From Xylanibacter oryzae DSM 17970 (lineage in GTDB: Bacteria > Bacteroidota > Bacteroidia > Bacteroidales > Bacteroidaceae), in assembly GCF_000585355.1 (NCBI RefSeq), contig NZ_KK073873.1, forward strand, positions 894,703 to 958,702: DNA of 64,000 bases, written 5' to 3'. The position numbers were made by a program, and so were the translations under genes. Under the pieces are notes generated by a model. It was not told the DNA's origin and did no database searches. It saw nothing but the letters and a program-made list of their open reading frames with translations. Positions 44,528-52,946 of this stretch are shown here, one piece after another. The stretch's first letter is position 1; the number at the start of each line of letters is the position of its first letter.

Positions 44528-45556
44528 TTCATTATTCTAACTAATTAATTTAAATATTTACTGAATAATAGTTCGTTCGTATTTTGTGGCTTGGTCGTTA
44601 TTCTGGATGATATTATTATACTTTCATTGTCTTTTGATTGAGTTTGCAAGTCTATGTTATTTTTATAAAGATTTTGCTAATATAATTTGTAGTTTTTATA
44701 ATGAAAGTAATAGGGTGGGTTTTGACTTTATGCAGAAACGGTTTACATTGGCTTAAAATAAAATGTGTAAAATTGAAAAGAAAAGACGTGTAGATCGTTT
44801 TTGTATTGAAAACTTCAAATCTGAAGTATTAAGAGTCTATTCAAGCGGTATATCATGGCGTTTTACGGCTCAAAGATTATCCTTTTTCTGAAACGTCACA
44901 TGCATGCGACGAATTCATGTATCAGATATTATATCAGTAGGGTCTTATTTAATACCTTATGTGGTGTTAATACAATGAAATCTGTAATATTGCTGAAGAT
45001 ATTTATACAAAACTGGAATTATCTAATTTAAAGATGTAAAAAATTCAATGATAAACTCATGTTAACAACTATCGAGCTGTTTGCATTTTATTTTCTGTCT
45101 ACACTTTAAGATATTTACAATTTTTCTGTTTAGCTTAAAGCAACTTATTATGCAGACGAAATCATATTTTTATATTGGGGCATTGTTATGACTTGTATTT
45201 AGATAACTTATAACCTATGTCTAATGATTTTATATAAAGATGATAAAGGTTTATTTGGTATTGTTAGTCTCTACAATAGGATAAACAAATGCAAGAATTG
45301 AACTGGTGTCTAATTAGGCTTTGGTCGAATAGGGTGTATTCTGTCTTTTAAAAATGTGTTGAAATTAAAAACAAAAATGACTTTAAGAGAAAATATTTTA
45401 ATATAATGCTCATATTACATGTTTTATATCATGATATACTTATTATATTAAGTATTTGAACCAATATGATTCTCATTATCTAAACTTGCATAATATGATA
45501 ATTTAACATCACATAAAATCCAGTCGTAAATTTTGTAATATACAAGTATATAATGC
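44528..45556. other. Gene-poor kilobase between tRNA-Lys and tRNA-Arg
   Basis: No convincing gene. The only frame with protein-like character is a 42-codon ORF at 44763-44891, basic at the start and with a helix-turn-helix-like run (EVLRVYSSGISWRFTAQ) before an in-frame stop; it may be a remnant. A perfect 14-base palindrome TATATCATGATATA lies at 45425-45438. Being flanked by tRNA genes, the region could be an old insertion site, but no att duplication was seen. Confidence 0.5.
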
Positions 45557-45558
45557 AA

Positions 45559-45585
45559 AAAAGGTTTCCATTTTGGAAACCTTTT
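45559..45585 (-). terminator. tRNA-Arg terminator
   Basis: Minus-strand stem GGTTTCC/GGAAACC (45563-45569 with 45575-45581), extended by AAAA/TTTT and followed by T residues. Confidence 0.85.
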
Positions 45586-45593
45586 CTCTTATG

Positions 45594-45667
45594 TGACTCC
45601 GTAGGGATTCAAACCCTAAACCTGCTGATCCGTAGTCAGCTACTCTATTCAGTTGAGCTACGGAGCC
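45594..45667 (-). tRNA. tRNA-Arg (anticodon ACG)
   Basis: 74 nt on the minus strand. Acceptor GGCTCCG with CGGAGTC (one wobble), anticodon stem GCTGA/TCAGC with loop CTACGGA, T-arm TAGGGTTTGAATCCCTA. Anticodon ACG is normally edited to ICG to read CGN codons. Discriminator A. Confidence 0.94.
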
Positions 45668-45687
45668 TCATTTCTTGATTGCGAGTG

Positions 45688-45719
45688 CAAAGGTAAGGCT
45701 TTTATTTTATTCCTCCAAA
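45688..45719 (-). promoter_or_regulatory. tRNA-Arg promoter
   Basis: -7 TACCTTTG at 45688-45695 continuing GCACTCGCA, -33 TTTG at 45716-45719, spacer 20. Confidence 0.8.
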
Positions 45720-45760
45720 TTTTTATATAACTTTTTTTTCAAAAATATCTTTCATCAATA

Positions 45761-45795
45761 AAAAAGGCCTTTCCCAATAATAGAAAGGCCTTTTT
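45761..45795 (-). terminator. htpG terminator
   Basis: A 13-bp stem, arms AAAAAGGCCTTTC (45761-45773) and GAAAGGCCTTTTT (45783-45795), 9-base loop. Confidence 0.88.
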
Positions 45796-45810
45796 ATATG
45801 TTCTATTTGA

Positions 45811-47868
45811 TTATTTAATCAAGTCAATAGAGCGTTTTAAGAATTTATCTAGAGCAGCACCTTTTAGCATTCCGTTCTGTAAAAGAGCTAAATCGATAAG
45901 CTGGTGTACAATGTTATTGTTTTTTGCATATTCGGCTATAATACTCTCTTTCTTACTTCGTTCAGCTTCTAATTCTTTTTCAGTATTTTGTATGTCATCT
46001 TTTTCTTCTTGTGTAATTTCCTCTGGTTTCTTTTTAGATTGAGCTTGATGTAACGCAGCAAGACGAGCTTGCTGACCTTTTAGTTCACCTAGTATCGGCT
46101 TAAGTTTTTCGTCTGTGCTTGAGGTTGCATCATCAAGTACTTTTTTAACTAGAGGGTGATCACTATTTAATACCAATGAATAAGAATCAGGCATTTGTGC
46201 ATAGAAACTCATTCCTGCCTGAAATCTGCTGATATCTTTCATACGTCTCATATATTCACTCTGGGTTATAATTACAGGCTGCATTTGTTCTCCTAGAGCT
46301 TGAACCTCAACATTGAACTCTATTTTGTCAAGTTTTGGCATTTGAGAACGGAACACAGATGACAAATTGTCACGCTTATCACTGTCAAGTTCTGATTCTT
46401 TATGATCTTCCTTAATAATGAGTCTGTCTATAATGTCAGAGTCAACACGTGTAAATCTACTCTTTTCAAATTTTTGTTCAAGCATAGAGATAACCGGAAT
46501 ATCCAACTGACCGTCAAGCAGTAGTACGCTATATCCTTTTGCTTTAGCCGCTTCTATATAGGTATATTGTTCCTCTAGGTTATTGGCATAAAGATAAATC
46601 AAGTTTCCTTCTTTATCTGTTTGGTTATCTTTAATTAATTGTTTGTATTCGTCAAAAGTGAAATATTTGTTGTCGGTATCTTTCATTAAAGAGAAATCTT
46701 TAGCCTTTTCGTAGAAATTATCCGCTTCAGAAAGCATACCATAATTAATGAATATTTTAAGATTATCCCATTTTTCTTCATATTCCTTGCGGTCCTCTTT
46801 GAAAATACTTTGCAAACGATCTGCCACTTTCTTTGTTATATATGTTGAAATCTTCTTTACGTTGGCATCACTTTGCAAGTAACTGCGGCTAACGTTCAGA
46901 GGAATATCTGGAGAATCAATAACACCATGTAATAGTGTTAGGAATTCCGGTACTATGCCTTCTACTTGATCTGTTACGAAAACTTGGTTGCAATATAATT
47001 GTATTTTATTGCGTTGTAGTTCTATGTTTGACTTAATACGCGGGAAATAAAGTATACCAGTAAGGTTGAACGGGTAATCTACATTAAGATGAATCCAGAA
47101 GAGAGGTTCATCCTGCATAGGGTAGAGAGTCTGATAGAATTTTTTGTAGTCTTCATCTTTCAATGTACTTGGAGTCTTTGTCCACAAAGGGTCTACATTA
47201 TTAATAATGTTGTCTTCTTTAGTGTCTACTTGTTTTCCATCTTTCCATTCAGTTTTTTTCCCGAAAGAAATACTAACGGGCATGAACTTACAATATTTAT
47301 TTAGGAGACTTTCTATTTTGGCTTTTTCCAGGAATTCTTTGCAGTCATCATCAATATATAATATAATGTCAGAACCATGATCATCTTTTTTGGCATCTTC
47401 AATTTCGAATGAAGGAGAACCATCGCAGCTCCATTTTACAGCTTTTGAATCATCCTTATAGCTTTTTGTTATGATTTCCACCTTTTTAGATACCATGAAA
47501 GCAGAATAGAATCCAAGTCCGAAGTGACCAATAATAGCGTTTGCATTATCCTTATACTTATCAAGGAAATCACTTACGCCAGAAAATGCAATCTGATTGA
47601 TGTACTTGTCTATTTCTTCTTCAGTCATACCAATACCATGGTCACTGACAGTAATTGTTCCTTTCTTCTCATCCAATTTGATTTGAACAGTAAGGTCGCC
47701 AAGTTCACCCTTGAAATCCCCCTTTTCAGCAAGGGTCTTAATTTTCTGTGAAGCATCTACAGCGTTAGAAACAATTTCACGTAGAAAAATTTCGTGATCA
47801 GAATACAAGAATTTTTTGATAACGGGGAAAATGTTTTCTGTTGTAACCCCAATATTTCCTTTTTGCAT
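45811..47868 (-). CDS. htpG: Hsp90 chaperone HtpG
   Basis: ATP-dependent cytosolic chaperone. 685 residues. The N-terminal GHKL ATPase domain shows FLREIVSNAVDASQK, VSDHGIGMTEEEID and IGHFGLGFYSAFMVS. The middle domain has GILYFPR and LNVSRSYLQSD with its catalytic arginine. The C-terminal dimerisation domain contains a charged coiled segment at ~590-640 (rich in Lys/Glu/Gln), longer than in E. coli HtpG. Upstream there is no TAnnTTTG box but a perfect sigma-54 type element at 47911-47926. Single gene unit. Confidence 0.96.
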   Translation of the reverse strand: MQKGNIGVTTENIFPVIKKFLYSDHEIFLREIVSNAVDASQKIKTLAEKGDFKGELGDLTVQIKLDEKKGTITVSDHGIGMTEEEIDKYINQIAFSGVSDFLDKYKDNANAIIGHFGLGFYSAFMVSKKVEIITKSYKDDSKAVKWSCDGSPSFEIEDAKKDDHGSDIILYIDDDCKEFLEKAKIESLLNKYCKFMPVSISFGKKTEWKDGKQVDTKEDNIINNVDPLWTKTPSTLKDEDYKKFYQTLYPMQDEPLFWIHLNVDYPFNLTGILYFPRIKSNIELQRNKIQLYCNQVFVTDQVEGIVPEFLTLLHGVIDSPDIPLNVSRSYLQSDANVKKISTYITKKVADRLQSIFKEDRKEYEEKWDNLKIFINYGMLSEADNFYEKAKDFSLMKDTDNKYFTFDEYKQLIKDNQTDKEGNLIYLYANNLEEQYTYIEAAKAKGYSVLLLDGQLDIPVISMLEQKFEKSRFTRVDSDIIDRLIIKEDHKESELDSDKRDNLSSVFRSQMPKLDKIEFNVEVQALGEQMQPVIITQSEYMRRMKDISRFQAGMSFYAQMPDSYSLVLNSDHPLVKKVLDDATSSTDEKLKPILGELKGQQARLAALHQAQSKKKPEEITQEEKDDIQNTEKELEAERSKKESIIAEYAKNNNIVHQLIDLALLQNGMLKGAALDKFLKRSIDLIK

Positions 47869-47910
47869 GTTATTAATGTTTTAATATGTTCAACTTTTCA
47901 TCATATAATA

Positions 47911-47926
47911 TGCAAATAGTGTGCCA
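47911..47926 (-). promoter_or_regulatory. Candidate sigma-54 (-24/-12) promoter of htpG
   Basis: Minus strand reads TGGCACACTATTTGCA: TGGCAC, five bases, TTGCA, with GG and GC separated by exactly 10 bases, as in the sigma-54 consensus. The expected start is near 47900, about 32 nt before the htpG ATG. No TAnnTTTG box was found between it and the gene. rpoN and an enhancer-binding protein are not in the window. Confidence 0.45.
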
Positions 47927-48135
47927 ATGCAGATGTCATTATAATAAGAAATAATGTATGCAATGTTTAAAAAAGTCCATTTGATTGGAAAAGTTTTCAT
48001 GCGAATTTTACCGTATGTTACAAATGCTATCATTTATGTATCATTTTTTATTATGTGTTCCTTTTTTGAATGCTTTAAGTTGCATCATTTGTTTTTTAAT
48101 ATTATCTTTGCAATACTAAAAACACAAATTGAAAC

Positions 48136-48651
48136 ATGAAGGAGCGCGAAACCAAATTTGACATTATTGCAGAATACTATCAATCTCATTATGCAGAATT
48201 GATAGCATTCGTTGGTAAACGTATTGACTATACTGATGAAGTTGAAGATATCGTTCAAAATATATTTGTACGTCTACTTTTATCAGACAAGATGATATCC
48301 GAAATAACATTGCCTTGTCTTGTTTATACAGTGGCCAGAAATCTTATTTATGATTTTTGGCGCCATCACCGTTTGATTAATGAATACGAACATTATTTTA
48401 AGTCAACGACATCATGTGGCAACAATGATACATTATCTATATATTCAGCAAATGAGATAAACCAGATATTAGAAAAAGGTATAGCTCTTCTATCTGATAA
48501 AAAACGTCATATATATAAAATGTGCATATACGATGGAATGAAGGTTTCTGAAATATCAAAGACGTTGGGCGAAAATTATAAGAGGGTGGAGAATTATCTT
48601 GGAGCGGCAAGAAAAGAAGTACGCCAGTATGTTGACAAGATGTTGGCATAG
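48136..48651 (+). CDS. ECF-type RNA polymerase sigma factor
   Basis: 171 residues. Sigma region 2 covers ~15-85 (IAEYYQSHYAELIAFVGKRI, then DEVEDIVQNIFVRLL and VARNLIYDFWR), region 4 covers ~110-165 (ALLSDKKRHIYKMCIYDGMKVSEISKTLGENYKRVENYLG). Neither a FecR-like anti-sigma factor nor a SusC/D pair follows; the next gene is a tRNA, so its control partner is missing or encoded elsewhere. A TATCTTTG box at 48103-48110 probably drives it. Confidence 0.9.
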   Translation: MKERETKFDIIAEYYQSHYAELIAFVGKRIDYTDEVEDIVQNIFVRLLLSDKMISEITLPCLVYTVARNLIYDFWRHHRLINEYEHYFKSTTSCGNNDTLSIYSANEINQILEKGIALLSDKKRHIYKMCIYDGMKVSEISKTLGENYKRVENYLGAARKEVRQYVDKMLA

Positions 48652-48766
48652 GGAGGATATTATTATGTTATATTCATTTATTGGCTAATGTATATTGTCA
48701 TTTGTGATGGATTAGATAACCTATGATTCTAATCTTGGCACTTTTTAAAAAAAAATCAATGAAAAG

Positions 48767-48798
48767 TTTGTGTAATCAAAAATAATCCTTTACCTTTG
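48767..48798 (+). promoter_or_regulatory. tRNA-Ser/tRNA-Glu promoter
   Basis: -33 TTTG at 48767-48770, spacer 20, -7 TACCTTTG at 48791-48798 continuing GCACTCGCA. Confidence 0.8.
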
Positions 48799-48837
48799 CA
48801 CTCGCATTTGAGAAAAGTGTTGCGGTTTGTACCAAAA

Positions 48838-48924
48838 GGAAGTTTGGGTGAGTGGCTGAAACCAGTAGTTTGCTAAACTGCCGAACGGGTAACCGTTCCG
48901 GGGGTTCGAATCCCCCAGCTTCCG
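48838..48924 (+). tRNA. tRNA-Ser (anticodon GCU)
   Basis: 87 nt with a long variable arm (CCGAACGGGTAACCGTTCCGG region). Acceptor GGAAGTT with AGCTTCC, anticodon loop TTGCTAA, T-arm GGGGGTTCGAATCCCCC. Discriminator G. Confidence 0.94.
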
Positions 48925-48945
48925 CACACTTTTGCAACTAGCCAC

Positions 48946-49017
48946 GGTGGGTTCATCTAATGGTTAGGATACAAGATTCTCAATCTTGGCATACGAGTTC
49001 GATTCTCGTACCCACTA
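48946..49017 (+). tRNA. tRNA-Glu (anticodon CUC)
   Basis: 72 nt. Acceptor GGTGGGT with ACCCACT (first pair G-U), anticodon stem CAAGA/TCTTG with loop TTCTCAA, T-arm ACGAGTTCGATTCTCGT, discriminator A. It follows tRNA-Ser by 21 bases and shares its promoter. Confidence 0.9.
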
Positions 49018-49031
49018 CGGATGAAATAATT

Positions 49032-49061
49032 AAGTAGCTGATTTTCAGCTACTTTTTTTAT
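49032..49061 (+). terminator. Terminator of the tRNA-Ser/tRNA-Glu unit
   Basis: Arms AAGTAGCTGA (49032-49041) and TCAGCTACTT (49045-49054), 3-base loop, then TTTTT. Confidence 0.88.
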
Positions 49062-49111
49062 GCCTTGATGGATTATATATTGCTTTAGCCTTTATTTTGA
49101 ATAAAGAAGAC

Positions 49112-49588
49112 TCATTTATTGAATAACGAAAGTGGTAAATTTTTGCATGCATCTTCAAGAAGGATAATCACATTTTCAAAATCATCATCGTCTCCATAAT
49201 ATGGATCAGGAATCTTGTCATAATTAGGGTATAACTTCAAATAATCGCTAATACGTAAAATCTTCTTTTTACATTCTTTGTTAGGAGCAATATTTGATAA
49301 GTATGAATAATTATCTTTATCCATTGCGATGATATAGTCGAAACGGTTAAAATCGTTCATGCATATTTGCCTTGCCTTACTATTGAATTTGTATCCATGT
49401 ATGTATCCATGTTTTCTCATCCTAGCATCAGGAAGTTGTCCTATGTGCCAGTCTCCAATACCAGCGGAGTCTATATCTAACAGTGTTAATATTCCTTTGT
49501 CTTCAGCTATTTTTTTTGTTATATCCTCAGCAGCGGGAGAACGGCATATATTTCCTAAGCATACAAACAACAACGATACCTTTTTCAT
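49112..49588 (-). CDS. Low-molecular-weight protein-tyrosine phosphatase
   Basis: 158 residues, cytoplasmic. The P-loop is VCLGNICRSPAAED (nucleophile Cys10), and the general acid sits in DPYYGDDDDFENV near the C-terminus. Members of this family often act on tyrosine kinases of capsule export or on arginine phosphate; no kinase is adjacent here, though an orphan Wza-like protein occurs at 9.3 kb. Single gene. Confidence 0.92.
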   Translation of the reverse strand: MKKVSLLFVCLGNICRSPAAEDITKKIAEDKGILTLLDIDSAGIGDWHIGQLPDARMRKHGYIHGYKFNSKARQICMNDFNRFDYIIAMDKDNYSYLSNIAPNKECKKKILRISDYLKLYPNYDKIPDPYYGDDDDFENVIILLEDACKNLPLSLFNK

Positions 49589-49690
49589 ATATAGAACTTC
49601 TTTTATTTCTTTTTATTATTATTGCTGCAAAGGTAATAAAATTATTATTGCAAAAGAACAATAATAAATAATGTATGTTCGCTGATAGCG

Positions 49691-49724
49691 TAAAAAAATC
49701 CAAGCCATTATGCTAGCTTGGATT
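49691..49724 (-). terminator. pepD terminator
   Basis: Minus-strand arms AATCCAAGC (49716-49724 side) and GCTTGGATT (49697-49705 side) with a 10-base loop, then a run of T residues. Confidence 0.8.
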
Positions 49725-49759
49725 CTTATTATTGATATTTTTTAATAACGTTACCGTAT

Positions 49760-51217
49760 TTATGCTGATGGAATGCTCTTTAATATTTCTTTCAAGTGAT
49801 CCCATACCATTTGTACTGTTGGAATAAACAGACATTCGTCTGGAGTGTGAACAAAACGTAGAGTAGGACCAAAAGAAACCATATCAAGGTCTGGATATCG
49901 CTCTGAGAATAGACCACATTCCAAGCCTGCGTGTATACCTAAAACCTTTGGCTCCTTGCCAAAGAGTCTTTTATATGAATCTACAGCAATCTTAGTCAAC
50001 TTGCTATCAGCATTCATTTTCCAAGCTGGATATCTGTCTCCTTGGGATACCTCTGCACCTGCTAATTCAAATACAGATTTAATAGTATTGCCCATATTTT
50101 CTAGATTACTCATTACGTTACTACGTTGAGATGCAACAATTGTTATATCCGTATCTGTAGTTACTATACTTGCTACATTGCTTGATGTCTCTACCATCCA
50201 TGAAATAGCTTCATCCTGGCACATAGCTAAAATGCCATTATGTATACCTTGCATTGATTTTACAAAGTTAGAACCAACATTAGCAGGCAAAACCTTTTCA
50301 GCATCTGTAGATTCCATGTTGAAAATCATATTTTTGTCAGTAACATGGAATTCATCTTCTACATCACTCGCAAATATATTCCAGTCTGCTTTAATATTTT
50401 CTTTTGCATTATTAGGTACTGCTATTGTAAAATAACCGTCACGAGGTATGGCATTATGCATCTTACCTGAAGTAAATTGAGCAATACGTATATCATACTT
50501 GTCCTGTTCTTTATAAAGGAATCTTGTTAGAATCTTTATAGCATTTGCGCGATGTTTATTAATATCGTCGCCTGAATGACCTCCAATTAAACCTTTTAGT
50601 TGAGCTTTAATAAAGAAATAACCATTAGGAGCATCTTCTTTTACAAATTTGAAAATGGCTTTTGTGCTTAGTCCGCCTGCACAACTTACAAATATCTGTC
50701 CTTCGTCTTCGCTGTCTAGGTTAATAAGCATTTTCCCAGTCATAAAACCAGCCTTCATTCCATGAGCACCTGTAAGTCCTGTTTCTTCATCACGTGTGAA
50801 AACACATTCAATAGGTCCGTGTTCGATGTCCTCAGAAGCCAGAAGAGCCAGCTGTATGGCATCACCAATACCATCATCTGCACCTAGAGTGGTTCCTTTT
50901 GCTTTAAGCCATTCTCCATCTACATATGTTTGTATTGCATCAGTATTAAAATTGAAGTCCACATCGACAAGTTTATCACATACCATATCCATATGGCTTT
51001 GTAATATAACAGTTTCACGGTCTTCATATCCAGGAGTCGCACATTTTCTTATTATTACATTACCAGTTTCATCTACTAAAGTGTCAAGATTATGCTCCTT
51101 ACCCCAATTTTTGAGATATTCAATCATTTTATCCTCATGCTTAGAAGGCCTAGGCACCTCATTGATTTTCGCGAATTGCTCGAATACACATCGCGGCTGT
51201 AATTCATTTTTATTCAT
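49760..51217 (-). CDS. pepD: Aminoacyl-histidine dipeptidase (M20/C)
   Basis: 485 residues, no signal peptide. Metal-site motifs: LQSHMDMVCDK (residues 73-83), TTLGADDGIGDAIQLALL with the bridging Asp, and TRDEETGLTGAHGM with the catalytic Glu; a later metal His lies in RFVHTPDECLFI. Hydrolyses Xaa-His and other dipeptides for amino-acid use. Own promoter (TACTTTTG at 51292-51299) and terminator; divergent from a 33-residue membrane ORF. Confidence 0.95.
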   Translation of the reverse strand: MNKNELQPRCVFEQFAKINEVPRPSKHEDKMIEYLKNWGKEHNLDTLVDETGNVIIRKCATPGYEDRETVILQSHMDMVCDKLVDVDFNFNTDAIQTYVDGEWLKAKGTTLGADDGIGDAIQLALLASEDIEHGPIECVFTRDEETGLTGAHGMKAGFMTGKMLINLDSEDEGQIFVSCAGGLSTKAIFKFVKEDAPNGYFFIKAQLKGLIGGHSGDDINKHRANAIKILTRFLYKEQDKYDIRIAQFTSGKMHNAIPRDGYFTIAVPNNAKENIKADWNIFASDVEDEFHVTDKNMIFNMESTDAEKVLPANVGSNFVKSMQGIHNGILAMCQDEAISWMVETSSNVASIVTTDTDITIVASQRSNVMSNLENMGNTIKSVFELAGAEVSQGDRYPAWKMNADSKLTKIAVDSYKRLFGKEPKVLGIHAGLECGLFSERYPDLDMVSFGPTLRFVHTPDECLFIPTVQMVWDHLKEILKSIPSA

Positions 51218-51245
51218 TATAAAATGTTTATTTATTATATTTTAT

Positions 51246-51276
51246 TTTGTTCTTTTGCTAATTTGCACTATCTTTG
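51246..51276 (+). promoter_or_regulatory. Promoter of the 33-residue membrane ORF (and possibly the OmpH-like gene)
   Basis: -33 TTTG at 51246-51249, 19-base spacer, -7 TATCTTTG at 51269-51276. Confidence 0.6.
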
Positions 51277-51305
51277 TACGCAATTTAAACGCAAAAGTAA
51301 GAAAA

Positions 51306-51407
51306 ATGGATGAGACATTATTATTGAGCGTGTTAATAATTGCTATAAGTATAGCAATATTATGCATTAAAGTCATATTAGTAAAAGACGGGCGCTTTTC
51401 CTGTTAG
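51306..51407 (+). CDS. 33-residue single-span membrane protein, possibly a truncated family member
   Basis: MDETLLLSVLIIAISIAILC and a short basic tail ending DGRFSC. One transmembrane helix covers residues 5-25. It has its own good promoter 30 bases upstream. After the TAG, the same frame continues with HVKDNS..., then a TGA and RRISIF..D, echoing the C-terminal tail I recall for short Bacteroidales membrane proteins (GRFPNTHV..N...R..I......D). It may therefore be a decayed copy. The gap to the next gene (118 bases) holds nothing else clear. Confidence 0.5.
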   Translation: MDETLLLSVLIIAISIAILCIKVILVKDGRFSC

Positions 51408-51530
51408 CATGTAAAGGACAATTCTAGACGATGACGAAGAATATCCATTTTTACAGATAAAGACATTTAAGCGTGTGTTGACAAACATCAGATAAAGTAA
51501 AATATAAATAAACAAATAAATTTAATGATA

Positions 51531-52148
51531 ATGAATAAGAAAAACATTTTTGGCGCTGTCATGCTAGCTGCAGTTGCGTCTATCACGATGACATCGTGTA
51601 ACAAATCAACTCCACAAATGGATGAGAAATCACAGACTTCAAAAGCGGCTCCTGGCGATATGAAAATAGCTTATGTAGAGGTTGACTCTCTTATGAATCA
51701 ATATAAATTCTGCAAGGACTATTCTTTGATATTACAGAAAAAAGGTCAAAATATTCAGGCAACTCTAGCTCAGAAAGGACAAGCTTTACAGGCTGCTGCT
51801 GCTAATTTTCAGCAGAAAGCTCAGGCTAATGCATATACACGCGAACAGGCTCAAGCAATCCAAGCTAATCTCCAGCGTCAGCAGCAAGATTTGCAGACTC
51901 TGCAACAGCGTCTTTCTAGTGAATTCGAATCAGAACAGACTAAATACAATAAAGCTCTGCGTGATAGTTTGCAACATTTTTTGAAAATCTATAATAAGGA
52001 TAAAAAGTATTCTATGATTTTGAGTAAAGCCGGTGATAATCTTCTTTATGCAGATAAAGCATTGGATATCACTACAGATGTTGTAAATGGTTTGAACAAA
52101 TCTTATTCACCTTCTACTGAATTGTCTAAGGCAAAAGGAGGAAAATAA
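51531..52148 (+). CDS. OmpH/Skp-like exported chaperone family lipoprotein
   Basis: 205 residues from ATG 51531 (MNKKNIFGAVML; ATG 51525 also in frame). A signal peptide ends in a lipobox-like MTSC. The rest fits the OmpH/Skp family: MKIAYVEVDSLMNQYKF at the start of the mature domain, then a long Gln/Ala-rich coiled coil (residues ~75-145). Skp-like proteins hold outer-membrane proteins in the periplasm. It stands alone, without bamA or lpxD nearby. Confidence 0.87.
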   Translation: MNKKNIFGAVMLAAVASITMTSCNKSTPQMDEKSQTSKAAPGDMKIAYVEVDSLMNQYKFCKDYSLILQKKGQNIQATLAQKGQALQAAAANFQQKAQANAYTREQAQAIQANLQRQQQDLQTLQQRLSSEFESEQTKYNKALRDSLQHFLKIYNKDKKYSMILSKAGDNLLYADKALDITTDVVNGLNKSYSPSTELSKAKGGK

Positions 52149-52166
52149 TTTTAAATATAATTATAG

Positions 52167-52203
52167 TGCCGCCTTCTTTATAATGAAGAAGGCGGCATTT
52201 TTG
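52167..52203 (+). terminator. Terminator of the OmpH-like gene
   Basis: A 12-bp GC-rich stem, TGCCGCCTTCTT (52167-52178) with AAGAAGGCGGCA (52186-52197), then TTTTTG. Confidence 0.9.
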
Positions 52204-52278
52204 TTCTATTATATCCTTTTATTATCTCTTTTTGCTACAAATATTTTTTTATTTATTGTAGGCATATGAAATTATTCG

Positions 52279-52286
52279 TATATTTG
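52279..52286 (+). promoter_or_regulatory. -7 element of the nth promoter
   Basis: TATATTTG ending seven bases before the nth ATG, with TTG at 52256-52258 (spacer 20). The transcript should have almost no leader. Confidence 0.55.
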
Positions 52287-52293
52287 CATTATC

Positions 52294-52941
52294 ATGAATA
52301 AAAAAGAAAGATATCGTTATATATTAGATTATTTTCGTAAAAAAATGCCGAATGTAACCACCGAACTTGAATTCGGAAGTGTATTTCAATTGCTGGTGGC
52401 TACTCTTTTAAGTGCACAATGTACTGACAAACGAATAAATGAGGTTACGCCAGAACTATTTAGACATTATCCCACAGCAGAAGCTATGGCAAAAGCTGAT
52501 CAGGAAGATATATATGAATATATAAAAAGCGTTTCATACCCCAATGCGAAGGCTAAGCATCTTGTTGAAATGTCAAAAATGCTTGTTGAAAATTTTCGAG
52601 GTGAAGTTCCTGATGATATAAGCGATTTGATAAAGTTGCCTGGGGTAGGGCGTAAGACGGCAAATGTGATTCAAGCTGTTGCCTTTGGCAAGTCTACTAT
52701 GGCAGTAGATACCCATGTGTACAGGGTAAGTCATCGTCTTGGACTTGTTTCTAAGGAGTCAAACACTCCTTACAAAGTAGAGCAGGAACTTATGGCCAAT
52801 ATCCCGGAATCGGATATACCAAATGCACACCATTGGCTACTTTTACACGGTAGATATGTATGTACAAGTAGAGCACCACATTGTTCTACATGTGAGTTTG
52901 ATGATATTTGTCCTAAATTAATTGATGGTTCAAAATTATAA
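52294..52941 (+). CDS. nth: Endonuclease III
   Basis: DNA glycosylase/AP lyase removing oxidised pyrimidines. 215 residues. The helix-hairpin-helix LPGVGRKTANV carries the catalytic Lys, and the Asp lies in VDTHVYRVSHRLGL. A [4Fe-4S] cluster is bound by the C-x6-C-x2-C-x5-C pattern (YVCTSRAPHCSTCEFDDIC). Five bases before the DUF2461 gene, so the two share a transcript. Confidence 0.96.
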   Translation: MNKKERYRYILDYFRKKMPNVTTELEFGSVFQLLVATLLSAQCTDKRINEVTPELFRHYPTAEAMAKADQEDIYEYIKSVSYPNAKAKHLVEMSKMLVENFRGEVPDDISDLIKLPGVGRKTANVIQAVAFGKSTMAVDTHVYRVSHRLGLVSKESNTPYKVEQELMANIPESDIPNAHHWLLLHGRYVCTSRAPHCSTCEFDDICPKLIDGSKL

Positions 52942-52946
52942 TAAAT

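Noticed and set aside
45425..45438. 14-base palindrome TATATCATGATATA as an operator
   Set aside because: It is AT-rich, isolated in a gene-less region and expected by chance at this composition.
48736..48757. Second sigma-54-like element (TTGGCAC) before the tRNA-Ser gene
   Set aside because: No GC dinucleotide at the -12 position; the TTTG/TACCTTTG promoter explains this unit.
50796..51305. 203-codon frame antisense to pepD
   Set aside because: It is the complement of the metal-site region of pepD; only its last 33 codons, from 51306, are outside pepD and were kept as a separate ORF.
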